The translations under genes were made by a program, and so were the position numbers. This document shows positions 1 through 10,763 of a stretch of DNA of 64,000 bases, in pieces. Numbering within the stretch: position 1 is the stretch's first letter; every line of letters begins with the position of its first letter. The notes under the pieces were generated by a model. It was not told where the DNA came from. It did not search any database and worked only from the letters and a program-made list of their open reading frames with translations. Origin of the DNA: Symsagittifera roscoffensis (taxonomy: Eukaryota > Xenacoelomorpha > Acoela > Convolutidae); assembly GCF_963678635.1 (NCBI RefSeq), contig NC_087062.1, forward strand, positions 37,040,052-37,104,051, in the 5' to 3' direction.

Positions 1-360
1 ATAATTTTTTCTTTTTTCTTGTAAAGTAACTCGAGGAAAATCAAGTGTTTTTTGATAGACATTTTTCAAAATATTGATTAAAGTTTTTAAAAATTGATAA
101 ACAGTTCACTTTTAGAAAATGCTGGATTCTGATTGGTTGATTTCCAACAAACAGAGTTACTAAAAGAAAACTCAAACCCGATTGGTTAATTTTTTCTGAC
201 TAATAGTAAGTAATTTTCAATTCATTCTGATTTTCTTTCCGTTAAAAGCAATCGCTTTTAATCGCATAAATAATCTGGTAATTTTTTTGGACTTTTTAAA
301 TCTCCCAATTTTGTACTTTTTTTAAATTTTGCTACAAGCTAAATCTCCCAGTTTTTGCAG
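1..360 (+). other. AT-rich 5' flank of polymerase copy P1
   Basis: This stretch has no gene. It matches the leader of copy P2 (6,526-6,945) and part of P3 (11,749-11,980), so it belongs to the repeated element. It contains two ATTGG/CCAAT-type boxes near 134 and 180. It ends in a pyrimidine-rich run followed by TTTTTGCAG at 352-360, directly before the ATG of the polymerase frame, which resembles a 3' splice acceptor. A spliced leader exon upstream is inference only. Confidence 0.5.
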
Positions 361-1972
361 ATGCCGGCACTCAACAAGAATGAGAAAGTGAAATGAGAGT
401 ATATTGGTAAAGAGTACAGGAGTTCCGATGCGGCTCGACATCGCAAGAGTTGGGTGCGCGAAGTTATTTCTCCTCCGGAACAATTATTGTACTTACAACC
501 AGCAAGAAATGAAATCCCATACGAGCAAGAAGCACGTAAAGTCCACCCCGAAGTAAACAAAGTGTGTATGGTGTGAAAAAAAATTTCCCAGCTATTATTC
601 ACTTCAACAACTTCGCAAGAAAAATCAAGTGTTGAATGCGAGGAAAACGATTAATGCTGTTCCTTTTTTGAATAAAATCTTGGAAAAGGAAGAAGACAGT
701 GATCAGCTACGAGATGAGTTCAATGCTTTTCAGCACTTCTTGACAGATACTGAGATGGGAAATGGACGCCACAAAGTATTCAATTTTCAAGTTTCAAAAT
801 TAGATCCTAATCTAGTTACGGAAAAACTGGATCAAGTCTTTGAAAAATTCGATTGTGCTGCAAAAATCAAAGTTGCCTTGGGATCTGTGTGACGTAAAAT
901 ATAAACCGGCGAGTATCGTTATTTCTACGCTCAAGAAAAAAATACACTCTTTGATAAATCTCGGCTGCTTTGTACTAAAGCAGACTTGACGACTATACAG
1001 AACAAGGTCAATGAGCAAGATATCATTGAAGTTTGTACACAAGAAAGACAAAACACAAAATGGCGATTCAAGTTGATCACCAATACGAGCATTTTGCCAC
1101 CTAACTCAAAAACGTATGCATGGGATGTCCACATTTAGTGATTCCCGATCCACCTTTGAGGAATAACCATGTTAATTGTTTGATTCCGGATCGAAACACA
1201 AAACAACTATACAATGACAATTTGTGTTTGTTTCGAGCTCTTGCAGTTCATTTGCATGGAAAAACTAGTCTTGAGACATCCACATCCAAGATTGTTAAAG
1301 CTTTCTTGCAAAATTGTGTTGTGATCCGAAACAAGTTTCGATGGATAATCTACCAATAGTTGAAGACATAGTAGAGAAAAACATCTTTATCTACGATATC
1401 GACATGAAGAAGGAGACTTTGTCTCGGAGAAGTATCGATAAATAGGAGAATACAATTAAACTTCTACGATACAGCAACCACATCATTTACGTCAATAACA
1501 TCGACAACTTCTTCAAATGCTTCCGATGCCCAACTTGCGATACATTTTTCAATCTATCTCATAATTTCAACAAGCATCTTCTACGATGCAAAGACCGAAT
1601 CAGAAGCATTTACCCAAAAAACGTTTACACTCTACGAGAGACGTTGTTTGAAAAACTGGATGTGTTCAATTTGCGTGCCATCCGAAGAACTAAAACCAAC
1701 AGAAACTATTTTATTTGAAAATCAAGCAAATTGTGTAAATCAATCATTGGTTTTGATGCTAGTCAACTCTATCCTATTCTATGTGTCAGGATATGCCCAG
1801 AGGCTTGTATACGAGATAGGAATACGATGAAGATACACAACGGCAAGGCACAGGCACAGTCGAGCTCCAACGTTTGAAAATATCGTCATGTCACACTTTC
1901 AAGCAACCAGACCTGAATGCAAAACTGAGAGTTACTACACTATAGGAATCCAGAAAAAAATTGTTGGAGCTG
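361..1972 (+). pseudogene. P1: N-terminal and motif A part of protein-primed-type DNA polymerase B
   Basis: Remnant of the N-terminal half of a family B DNA polymerase of the type in Polinton/Maverick-like elements. The frame opens with MPALN at 361, then a degraded Cys/His finger region (a stop replaces the first finger cysteine). It continues in pieces at 629-892, 1,120-1,359 and 1,648-1,830. At 1,752-1,775 the reading FDASQLYP matches polymerase motif A (D-x2-x-LYP). The region parallels 6,946-9,670 of P2 nearly base for base, so stops and frameshifts can be placed by comparing the two. Sequence between 1,740 and 1,750 joins directly from the finger region, so the exonuclease part present in P2 is missing here. 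Non-functional as it stands. The polymerase family is fairly sure; the exact element class is less so. Confidence 0.65.
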
Positions 1973-2543
1973 TATTATAACTTGTTTGATAAATTTTGCG
2001 ATGTCATCATTTTCGAAGAACTCGGAATTGATACAGATTCCCTCTATTTGACTCTGGCAGAAGGAGGTTTAGATGATTGTATCCTTCCCAGCAAGCGAGC
2101 AGAATGGACTGAAAAGAAAAGCAAAGACTTTCGAGACGATTTCAGAGCAGATGCGAAAAACTAATTTTCCCCGTACTTGTTGCTCTAAACATAAGAAACA
2201 TGACAAGAGAGACCCAGGATTAGTCAGGGAGGAGTTCAGATGCACCAAAACGGTATGCCTGTGTAGTAAAACTTACTGCTGTTATGATATTAAAAGTCAA
2301 AAGTATAAGTTTAGCAGTAAAGGACTGAACACACGTGCATTAGAAGACTCTGGAGATGGCCCGATGGCAAAGTATCGACAAGTTTTGGACAAGGCTGTGA
2401 ATTTGAAAACAACAAATAGAGGATTTAAAATGATTAACTATGCAGTCGCAACTTACAAACAAACAAAAAAAAGACTGAGCTATTTTTACCCTAAACGGCA
2501 AGTTGATTGTGATGGAATACATACTAAACCTCTAAATGTGTAA
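1973..2543 (+). pseudogene. P1: C-terminal palm/thumb fragment of DNA polymerase B with DTDS motif
   Basis: After the 'GIQKKI' point shared with P2 and P3, P1 jumps into a different part of the polymerase. At 2,030-2,047 the reading DTDSLY is family B motif C, holding the two catalytic aspartates (YGDTDS class). Downstream, after a frame change near 2,150, a cysteine-rich stretch (CCSKHKKHD... CLCSKTYCCYD) and a basic C-terminus follow to a TAA at 2,541. The segment between motif A and motif C (motif B and the insertion regions) is deleted. Only this copy keeps the C-terminal end; P2 and P3 are cut earlier. Together the copies sample most of one polymerase. Confidence 0.65.
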
Positions 2544-2970
2544 AAAAATACTCCTTAAAACTCGATTCGTTTTTACTGTCGATTTACTGTAATAGCCTCG
2601 TATTTCCTTAGTCTCAGGAAAAACTGATTGCAGATTTTCTCAGGTCTTGTGACATTCGACCAGAATGTACGGAAATGCAATTTCGTATTCGAATTTTCAT
2701 TGACCAGAAAAGAACATCTGACCTGGAAGATTGACGGTTTAAACAGATTAGTGACGTTATTTGAAGGATTAGACCAATTGTGAAGGTCAGAAAAATCTTG
2801 TCTTTTAAATTTTTAAAATTTCGAATTTTGACGTCACATTACTGAGAAATGCTGAAACGGCCATTCTGGAGAAAAAGCAGAAGAAAAACACAATAACAAT
2901 AGTTGCAGTAGAAACGCCTACGAAAGAAATAAGGACATATAACTGAAAATTGTCAGAAATTGCTCCGATT

Positions 2971-3000
2971 TGTAACGATTGTGTCGCTACAATCGTTACA
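2971..3000. other. Perfect 12-bp hairpin in R2a
   Basis: TGTAACGATTGT and its exact reverse complement ACAATCGTTACA flank a six-base loop (GTCGCT). The same hairpin is at 34,521-34,550, with one C-to-T change that leaves a G-T pair, and at 40,440-40,471, where the stem is 13 bp. Confidence 0.7.
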
Positions 3001-3398
3001 GAGCAATTCACGCGAACGGGGAAGGGTGTTGGGACAGCGTGTCCAGCCTTCCGGAAGGAAATAAGAGCGTTATTTCCCCGGATTCCAGAAACCGGAGGGG
3101 TCTCGGGCGGAGAACTAAAACTGTTTTTGTATAAATTTTTAGCTTCCTGGTCATGTCCTGAATTGAAATTAATTAACACCCCGATTCATTTTCAGATAAT
3201 GAGAAGCTAGGAGTTGAGGGAAAGGGTTGATCGATCTTCAATGGAGATGATGATTTTTATCTACTGAACAAAAACAATAGTAAAATAATAAATCGTAGTA
3301 GCCCTGTTTCTAGGAGTCCCCTCGTGATCTGGGGATACTGAGACCCAGCAATGAGCTCACTATTCCTGCATATAATTAAGTTAATTTGGGTGTTTTGA

Positions 3399-3467
3399 CC
3401 GAAGCCAGAAGCAGTAACGTTTTTGTCGACCCGATGTTAGAAAGACCACCATAAGAACTGGCTTCGG
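3399..3467. other. Long-loop 10-bp inverted repeat at the R2 end
   Basis: CCGAAGCCAG at 3,399-3,408 pairs exactly with CTGGCTTCGG at 3,458-3,467. In the copies at 34,948-35,016 and 40,811-40,879 one C has become T, which keeps a G-T pair. R2 homology stops about 14 bp after this structure in all three copies. Confidence 0.6.
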
Positions 3468-3481
3468 CAGAGACGTTGAAA

Positions 3482-5050
3482 AGTAGTGACCCTTCACCTT
3501 AATTCGGAGATTGAACAAACCTGGAGGGGTATAGTTTTACTATTATTATTTATACAGCCTATATCAATACTCCTATACGGCTTTTCAGTGAAAAACACAC
3601 TAAGCAGACCGGTTTTTAGGGTCAAAATAGTGATGTTTTGATCCCCCCACAAATCGAGATTTTTGAGACATCGATATCTTTTGAAACGGAAAAAAGGGCT
3701 AAATTAGTGAGTTACCTTGTAATTGTACTAGTATAATAGGTAGAACCGGTGAAGTTTAGTTCAGAAGTGGTTGGAACTAATTGGGAACCAAAAACCGAAT
3801 TTTCTTGATTTTTGAAGAAACGAAATGCTACAAAATAGGATTTTTTTTTTGAAATTTTTGAGTTAGGACAGTAAAAATTATTGTTAGGACAATGTTGACT
3901 AGTGAATCGACAGGTTTTGAAACTGGTTGGCCGATAATCTTCCGGATTACTGTGAAAACAAACATAACGTGTTCGATTTAGTGGATTCATCAACCCAAAT
4001 AGGTGGTCCAAATAGCATTGTTTTGGCAAATTTTTTCAGCTGGAACGTGTTAGATCGTTTTTTTTGCATTGAAGTAGAAGAGTATAGGCTTTTTGAGCTC
4101 GGATCAATAAATTTTAGTACGAAAAGAACAGAATTGCGAAAAAAAGTTAGGCGGAACCCATAAGAGAGAAAAGTTTTTGATTTTAAAAAAAGACGTTTTT
4201 GTTAATAACTTTGGAACTACTGGACAGATTCAATTAATCATGGCACCATTAGATCAGAAATTAGGTGAGATTACTCATAAAACTATCAATTATTTAAAAA
4301 ATGAGCGTGAAAATTTTTAAAGATTTTTTTAACAAATTCACTAATTCGGGAGACCTTTCACATTTTATAAAAAAATTTTGGAAAGCCCTTGCACCCCTAC
4401 CAAAGGGTAGTCATGGTTGAATAAAGCAATTTTACGCTGTTTTAGACAAAAAGGGAAGGCTTAGGGAACCAGAAGACCATAGTCGAGTCGAAACTGGGCT
4501 AGTAATAAGACCCTTCACAGTTAAGGTGAATTGTCGAATAAGAGGCTTAGCTTCAATCCGGAAGGGTATAGGAAAAAAAATACACCCTTTTTAGCTAGTG
4601 CAAACAGCATATTAGCATCGGAAAATGTATCCGGAAGGCTATCGGGTGAAAATTTTGGAAGACTGAAAAGCTATTTTTAAAAACCCGGAGGGGTCCCAAT
4701 CCGGAAGGATCCCAATCTTGCCAATCCGGAAGGGTCTCAATTTTGCCATCCGGAGGGGTCTTCTTGTTGCCAATCCGGAAGGGTTCCCAATTTTGCAAAC
4801 CCGGAAGGTCCCAATTTTGCCAATCCGGAGGGGTCCCAGTTTTGGCAATCCGGAGGGGTCTTGTTTTTGCCAATCCGGAAGGGTAGAATTTTTGCCAATC
4901 CAGAGGGGTCTAGTTTTCGCCCGGAGGGATTTTGTTTTTGCCAATCCGGAGGTGTACTATTTTTGTTAAGACTTAAGTAGACAGAAGAAAAGATAATACT
5001 GAAAGGTATTAGGTTATTAAGAGACAGGCTAGGAGCCAGTGACTGCACTG
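3482..5050 (+). repeat. Repeat module R3, copy a
   Basis: Non-coding module beginning TAGTGACCCTTCACC and ending at the palindrome CAGTGACTGCACTG (5,037-5,050). It matches 12,878-14,396 (copy c) and the truncated copy b (10,277-10,763). An ATT microsatellite lies near 3,539 and a minisatellite near the right end. Unlike copies b and c, the left palindrome is missing because R2a abuts directly. No protein is supported. The apparent repetitive peptides are translations of the minisatellite. Confidence 0.7.
4683..4965. repeat. Minisatellite in R3a, about 12 cores
   Basis: Twelve imperfect copies of a unit of roughly 22-27 bp with core CAATCCGGAGGGGTC followed by a T/A-rich spacer such as TTTTTGC. 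Isolated copies of the same core (CCGGAAGGGT) also occur outside the tract, near 3,049, 4,558, 4,632 and 10,101, so the motif is older than the tract. Confidence 0.85.
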
Positions 5051-5540
5051 GTAATTTGCCTTTTATAGAAGACCAGGCCAAAACAAAACAGGTCTTAACT
5101 CGGATATTCGCGACACTAAGTCTGAATTGATTAAGAGCTTGTAGCTGATTTGTGTGGAATTAAATCTAAATCGTTTTTGGGAAAGTGATTGCCCTGAGGG
5201 TTTTAATAGGCCTAGCTCGGGCAATCCGAAGGCAGATAGGTAACACAGGACTCGGTGGGTGCAATAGACGCCCAGTTGAGAAAATTAATGCCTGCAAGTT
5301 TTGTATGTTTGGTGCAGCACCGAACAGGGAAAGCTCTTTCTTTAGAAACAAGTTCGGCTGTCAACTTGCGACTGACTAAAGTACAAAACACTTACGTTTT
5401 TCATTGAAAATATTCTTATTTTTCATCGTTTTTGGTTTTAAAACAATAATATTTGGCTTTGATTGGGTAGTGAGAACACTTTCTTTTGAATACATTGATA
5501 TCATCAGACTGTGCTAGCTTCATATCTTACAACTAACAAT
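5051..5540 (+). repeat. Shared flank between R3 and R4, copy a
   Basis: No gene seen. It matches 14,397-14,660 except that about 218 bp (5,101-5,318) are absent from that copy. The matching block continues without a break into R4, so R3, this flank and R4 travelled together in at least two of the three copies. Confidence 0.6.
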
Positions 5541-6525
5541 CGGTTAATGTGAATAATTTGTATACATGCCGTACTATGATAACATACAAGGATTCGTGGT
5601 CACTATTTGAGTGAAACTTTTCGAACTGATTGTGTTGTGTTATTATTATCAAAAGTCAGAACAAAAGGACACTGGCAATCGAATTGAGATTCTAAGCAAA
5701 AAGAAGTGATAAATTGAAAAGTCGGCATTCTTGGATAAAAGTCGTGTCCAATCAGAAACAAAGCTCCATTTTAGGCACTGTCGTTTCCAATCACAAAAAT
5801 GTTTGTTTTTGTTCTAGTTGTCGTAGACAATCAGAGGAAAGTTTACCTTTTAAGGCCCTAAATCTTCCAAATAAGTAATAATGTACACAAAAGCAATCGC
5901 AAGAAGAAAAGACCAAAAGTTTTTTGCTGTAAGAATGAGAAATAATGCCGATATCAGTAACAACAAAATAGCGAACAAGTAGCATTTCCAAAACTTTTTT
6001 CATCAAGTTAGTTGAATTTTTTGTACATAATCAATGATAAATTGCTGATTTTTAAGTAGATAGTCAAGTTCTTTGATTTTGTTGTAAATTCGGGAGGATA
6101 ACTCAAAGCTGATGGATTTTTCAAAACAAATCTCTGGAAATCTGATTCCAAACCTAATCACTCAGAATTTTGAGCTTTGAAAATTTTTAACGAAATGAAG
6201 GAACAAAGAACTTCGCTGGGAAGTCTTTACAAATTTGGATATCGGGTAGGGGAGAGAGAGGTTTTGATATATTATCGTACGACTTTTTGATTAATTTCAA
6301 TTTCTTGAGAATAAACAAAGTTTCTTTCCTTGTGAGGTGTGAATCAGCCATAAGTTTAAAACTTTGATAAGCAATAAGTGGATCAAAAGTAAACTCTTTG
6401 ACTGAGAAAGTCTCTCTGAAGAGACTTTTACTTAGTCGGTTAACTCTATTTTGTACAACAAAAACCTCCAAAATATTCAGAAAAAAGTAAGAATCAATAT
6501 CTATTTCATCAATAAGAAAATCAAT
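5541..6525 (-). pseudogene. R4 copy a: decayed minus-strand ORF divergent from the polymerase
   Basis: Module matching 10,764-11,748 at a constant offset of 5,223 bp. On the minus strand it holds overlapping short frames (about 6,588-6,187, then 6,006-5,791). These are the counterpart of a cleaner set in copy b, and the start lies close to the polymerase leader. The predicted peptide is rich in Lys, Ile, Phe and Leu, and I do not recognise it. It is transcribed away from the polymerase, so this may be a second gene of the Polinton-like element. Several CCAATCA boxes lie near 5,748-5,840. Confidence 0.4.
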
Positions 6526-6945
6526 TATAATTTTTTCTTTTTTCTTTTAAAGTAACTCGAGGAAAATCAAGTGTTTTTTGATAGACATTTTTCAAACAAT
6601 GATTAAAGTTTTTAAAAATTGATAAACTGTTCACTTTTAGAAAATGCTGGATTCTGATTGGTTAATTTCCAACGAACGGAGTTATTAAAAGAAAACTCAA
6701 CCCGATTGATTAATTTTCTCTGACTAATAGTAAGTAAATTTCATTTCATTCTGATTTTCTTTCCGTTAAAAGCAATCGTCCTACAGTTTGTATAATTACT
6801 TGAAACTTTTTTCAAATAATTTTAAAATACAAAGTAAGTATAAATAATCTAGTATTTTTTTGGAATTTTTAAATCTCCCAATTTTGTAGGTACCATGTAC
6901 TTTTTTTTAAATTTTGCTACAAGCTAAATCTCCCATTTTTTGCAG
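6526..6945 (+). promoter_or_regulatory. Leader region of polymerase copy P2
   Basis: AT-rich leader shared with P1 and P3, between the divergent R4 frame and the polymerase start. It holds ATTGG boxes near 6,657. A TTTTTTGCAG acceptor-like string stands directly before the ATG at 6,946, as in P1. A bidirectional promoter is inferred from position only. Confidence 0.35.
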
Positions 6946-7710
6946 ATGCCGGCACTCAACATGAATGAGAAATTGAAATGCGAATATTGTGGTAAAGAGT
7001 ACAGGAGGTCCGATGCGGCTCGACATCGCAAGAGTTGGGTGCGCGAAGTTATTTCTCCTCCGGAATATTTATTTCACTTACAACCTGCAAGAAATGAAAT
7101 CCCATACGAGCAAGAAGCACGTAAAGTCAACCCCGAAGTCAACAAAGTGTGTATGGTGTGAAAAAGAATTTCCCAGCTATTATTCTTTTCATCAACATCG
7201 CAAGATAAATCAAGTGTTGAAAGCAAGGAAAACGAGTCATTCTGTTCCTTATTTGAATAAAATCTTGGAAAACGATGAAGATAGTGATCAGCTAAGAGAT
7301 GAGTTCAATGCTTTTCAGCACTTCTTGACAGATACTGAGATGAGAAATGGACGCCACAAGGTATTCAATTTTCAAATTTCAAAAATTAGATCCTAATCTA
7401 GTTACGGAAAAACTGGATCAAGTCCTTGAAAAATTCGATTGTGCAGCAAAAATCAAAGTTGCCTTGGGATCTGTGTGACGTAATAAATAAACCGGCAAGT
7501 ATCGTTATTTCTTTGCTCAAGAAAATAATACACTCTTTGATAAATCTCTGCTGCTTTGTACTAAAGCAGACTTGACGACTATACAGAACAAGGTCAATGA
7601 GCAAGATATCATTGAAGTTTGTACACAAGAGAGACAAAACACAAAATGGCGATTCAAGTTGATCACTAATACGAGCATTTTGCTGCCTAACTCAAAAACG
7701 TACCCATGGG
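6946..7710 (+). pseudogene. P2: zinc-finger N-terminus of DNA polymerase B
   Basis: ATG at 6,946 was chosen because P1 starts at the same point and both follow the acceptor-like GCAG. Residues about 7-27 form a Cys2-His type finger (CEYCGKEYRRSDAARH). After a frame change near 7,060 a second finger follows (CVWCEKEFPSYYSFHQH, about 7,163-7,215). The frame then runs to 7,396 and shifts again, through a stop near 7,476. The same order is seen in P1 at lower quality. N-terminal fingers in front of a protein-primed polymerase fit metazoan Polinton-like elements. Broken by at least three frame changes. Confidence 0.6.
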
Positions 7711-8570
7711 ATGTCCGCATTTAATGATTCTGAGGAATAACCATGTTAATTGTTTGATTCCGGATCGAAATACAAAACAACTATTCAATGACAAATTGTG
7801 TTTGTTTCGAGCTCTTGCAGTTCATTTGCATGGAAAAACTAGTCTTGAAACGTCCACATCCAAGATTTTTAAGGCTTTTCTTGAAAAATTGGGTTGTGAT
7901 CCGAAACAATTTCGTGGAGTTTCGATGGATAATCCACCAATAGTTGAAGACATAGTAGAGAAAAACATCTTTATCTACGATATCGACATTGAAGATGGAG
8001 ATTTTATTGGTGAAATATCTCGGAGAAGTATCGATAAATACGAGAATACAATTAAACTTCTACGATACAGCAACCACATCATTTACGTCAATAACATCGA
8101 CAACTTCTTCAAATGATTCCGTTGCCCAACTTGCCATACATTTTTCAATCTATCTCACAATTTCAACAAGCATCTTCTACGATGCAAAGACCGAATCAGA
8201 AGCATTTACCCCAAAAACATTTACACTCTACGAAAGACGTTGTTTGAAAAACTGGATGTATTCAATTTGCGTGCCATCCGAAGAACTAAAACCAACAGAA
8301 ACTATAACTTGGACTGGGAAGCATGAACCAATATCAGTGTCAATCTCATCCAATTTGCTTGATAAACCCATATTTTTATGTGACAAAGATCCACAATCAC
8401 TCACTTTTGACTTTGTGGCTAACTTGGAATTGTTGGCGGAGAAAAATAAAGCTGAATTGCGATCAAAGTTTCTGGAAATTGAAAACAACACCAAAAAGCG
8501 GCTACACACGATTTTCAGCATCCTTAAGGAACGAAGACAAATATATCGCGGATGAGGAAGAAACAGACAC
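7711..8570 (+). pseudogene. P2: middle N-terminal region of DNA polymerase B
   Basis: Frames at 7,706-8,116 and 8,117-8,555 continue the P2 polymerase. The first carries the stretch NNHVNCLIPDRNTK, conserved with P1 (1,154-1,195). A finger-like CPTC...H...C motif follows at about 8,123-8,185, read across a one-base frameshift near 8,110. The region links the N-terminal fingers to the exonuclease domain. I know no catalytic role for it. Confidence 0.5.
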
Positions 8571-9113
8571 ATCCACTCACTTTCTCAGGAGCGAAAAAAA
8601 TCAATTGATTGATTTGATGCAAAATCTAGAGAGATCCACCAATACTCTGCCAGTATTTGATTTCAACAGTGGTCGGTATGATATAAACCTCATTAAATCA
8701 TACCTCATTCCCTACCTTATCAACGAAAAAGAAATTGAACCTTCAGTTATCAAGAAAGCAAACGACTTTGTTTCCTGCAAATTTGGAGATGTAAAGCTTA
8801 TGGACATTATGAAGTTTTTGGGTGGAGCTACTACTTTAGACATTTTCTAAAAGCTTACAGAGCCAGTGAGATGAAAGAATACTTTCCATACGAGTGGTTT
8901 GATACTCCCAACAAGCTTGATGAACAGCAACTACCCTCGTATGATGACTTCTACAGTAATCTGAAGAATAGCAACCCTCTCGATAAAGAGTATGACGATT
9001 TTCGAAAGCTTCTCAACACTGGATTAACTGAAGAGCAAGTCTTGAAAAAATTCGGGCTTAAAACCAAATCCCTTACTGGATTGGAAAACTACAACTACTT
9101 GAAATCCATCTGA
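8571..9113 (+). pseudogene. P2: 3'-5' exonuclease domain of DNA polymerase B
   Basis: At 8,653-8,682 the reading VFDFNSGRYD matches the Exo II signature of family B polymerases (N-x2-3-[FY]-D). It is followed by INLIKSYL, as expected for a proofreading exonuclease helix. The next piece, 8,871-9,113, is separated by a stop/frame change at 8,848-8,870 and contains YFPYEWFD and charged sequence leading to the polymerase domain. This is the only copy in the window that retains the exonuclease; P1 and P3 lost it. A DxE Exo I motif is not clear. Confidence 0.6.
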
Positions 9114-10079
9114 GAACAGGAACAGATGTCAACATTTTGAGATTTTCTACTGTGGAATAACAACCAGAATGTTGTTCCTACCATTGATGCTATGCAGAAA
9201 ATGATTGAACTTTATCAACACAAAGGGATAGACATGTTAAAGCTCGGCTGCACACTACCGAATTTAGCGCATATCTGTCTACAGAACTCAACAGACTATA
9301 ATTTTTACCCATTCTTTTCGAGTGATAGTGATTTGCTTGGAAAATACAGGAAGATATGACCGGTGGTCCCTGAATTGTTTTCATAAGGAAAGTAGTAGCA
9401 AACAAAACGTTTATTTGCAAATCAAGCAACTTGTGTAAATCAATCATTGGTTTTGATGCTAGTCAACTTTATCTTGTAAATCAATCATTGGTTTTGATGC
9501 TAGTCAACTTAATCTATGTGTCAGGAAATGCCCAGAGGCTTGTATACGAGATAGGAATACGATGAAGAAACACAAAAAGTCCAGGCAAGGCACAGTCGAG
9601 CTCTAACGTTTGAAAAAATGATCCTGCCACTTTTTCAAGCAACCAGACCTGAATGCAAAACTGAGAGTTACTACACTACAAGAATCCAGAAAAAAATTGA
9701 TTGCTTTAGTGTTGATGGTTATTGCAATTGTGTAAGACTGTCTTTGAAGCAATGGGTTGTTATTTCCTTGTTTGCCCTTGTCAAGAAGCTAGATCGAGTC
9801 TAATTGATAATGATATCAAACGAGCAACCAAGAAAAGAGAAATGGATGAGTTTCGAAAAGATTACCTTCGAGAAAAAGGATACTCTAGAGAACAAATATG
9901 GGAGTGTAGTTGGCGGGATTACTTTAAAAACAATGTAGACGTGAAAACTCACGTTAGAACTCACTTTCTCTTCAAAAGACATCTTTCTGTCACTTCACTA
10001 GTGCAACACATTAGAAAGTAAACAATGTTCGGCTACGTGCAATGCAATCTGGGTGTTCCAGATGAGCTAAATGCAAAGT
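9114..10079 (+). pseudogene. P2: polymerase domain of DNA polymerase B, 3'-truncated
   Basis: The frame continues through DAMQKMIELYQHKGIDMLK (about 9,188-9,244), reaches motif A (FDASQLY, about 9,451-9,471) and goes on through Cys-rich sequence to FGYVQCNLGVPDELNAK, ending near 10,079. Motif A is split by a 41-bp tandem duplication. The copy then jumps into unrelated sequence, so motifs B and C are absent. The homologous segment 9,385-10,079 is repeated in P3 at an offset of 2,601 bp. Confidence 0.6.
9435..9516 (+). repeat. 41-bp tandem duplication across motif A in P2
   Basis: Two copies of a 41-bp unit (9,435-9,475 and 9,476-9,516) containing the motif A codons. P3 has the same duplication (about 12,036-12,117). 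P1 has a single copy. P2 and P3 therefore descend from one mutated ancestor that P1 does not share. Confidence 0.8.
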
Positions 10080-10763
10080 TAATGCTAATTTGCGCTCAAT
10101 CCGGAAGGGTCTCGGGATTAGAGAAGGAGATTGATCCGTCAAGCAGTTCAAGGAGCGACAAGAAGGGGCCCAAGGACAACATCAATCGTGTGTTGGGTAT
10201 CGTTAAAAGTTTTGTATCCCTTTTTGTACAAAAATTAAGATGATAATCTGTGGGGGGCTCGACAGTGACTGCACTGTAGTGACCCTTCACCTTAATTCGG
10301 AGATTGAACAAACCCGGAGGGGTATAGTTTTACTATTATTATTATTTATACAGCCTATATCAATACTCCTATACGGCTTTTCAGTGAACAACACACTAAG
10401 CAGACCGGTTTTTAGGGTCAAAATAGTGGTGTTTTGATCCCCCCACAAATCGCGATTTTTGAGATACCGATGTTTTTTGAAACGGAAAAAAGGGCTAAAT
10501 TAGTGAGTTACATTGTAACTGTACAAGTATATTAGGTAGAACCGGTGAAGTTTAGTTCAGAAGTGGTTGGAACTAATTGGGAACCAAAAACCGAATTTTC
10601 TTGATTTTTGAAGAAACGCAACGCTACAAAATAGGAAATTTTTTTTGAAATTTTTGATTTAGGACAGTGAAAATTGTTGTTCAGACAATGTTGACTAGTG
10701 AATCGACAGGTTTTAAAACTCGTTGGCCAATAATCTTCCGGTTTACTGTGAAATCGAACATAA
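10080..10763 (+). repeat. Chimeric tail of P2 plus truncated R3 copy b
   Basis: 10,080-10,262 follows the polymerase break and is repeated after P3 (12,681-12,863). It carries a CCGGAAGGGTCTCGGG string that also occurs in R2. The palindrome CAGTGACTGCACTG at 10,263-10,276 marks the left edge of R3. R3b then runs only to 10,763, where it switches abruptly into R4b. No gene is supported. Confidence 0.65.

Larger units (their letters stand above)
2648..3481 (+). repeat. Repeat module R2, copy a
   Basis: About 830 bp, repeated at 34,206-35,033 and 40,119-40,895. It starts at a conserved GACATTCGACCAGAATG stretch and ends just after a long hairpin. No gene is supported: the short open frames here are not kept between copies. 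It contains an exact inverted repeat at 2,971-3,000, a TATAAA-like string near 3,131, an AATAAA-like string near 3,287 and the CCGAAGCCAG hairpin. Those features could fit a solo LTR or a structured non-autonomous element, but I cannot decide between them. Confidence 0.7.

Noticed and set aside
2971-3000. Intrinsic bacterial-type terminator
   Set aside because: The stem is not followed by a T-run and the sequence is eukaryotic.
3300-3360. tRNA-like or snRNA gene in the R2 end (CTGGG/CCCAG stem)
   Set aside because: No cloverleaf, no A/B box pair and no snRNA-type Sm site could be placed.
5749-6661. CCAATCAGAA and TTCTGATTGG as terminal inverted repeats around R4
   Set aside because: The match is only 10 bp, other CCAAT-type boxes occur in between, and homology continues across both positions in other copies.
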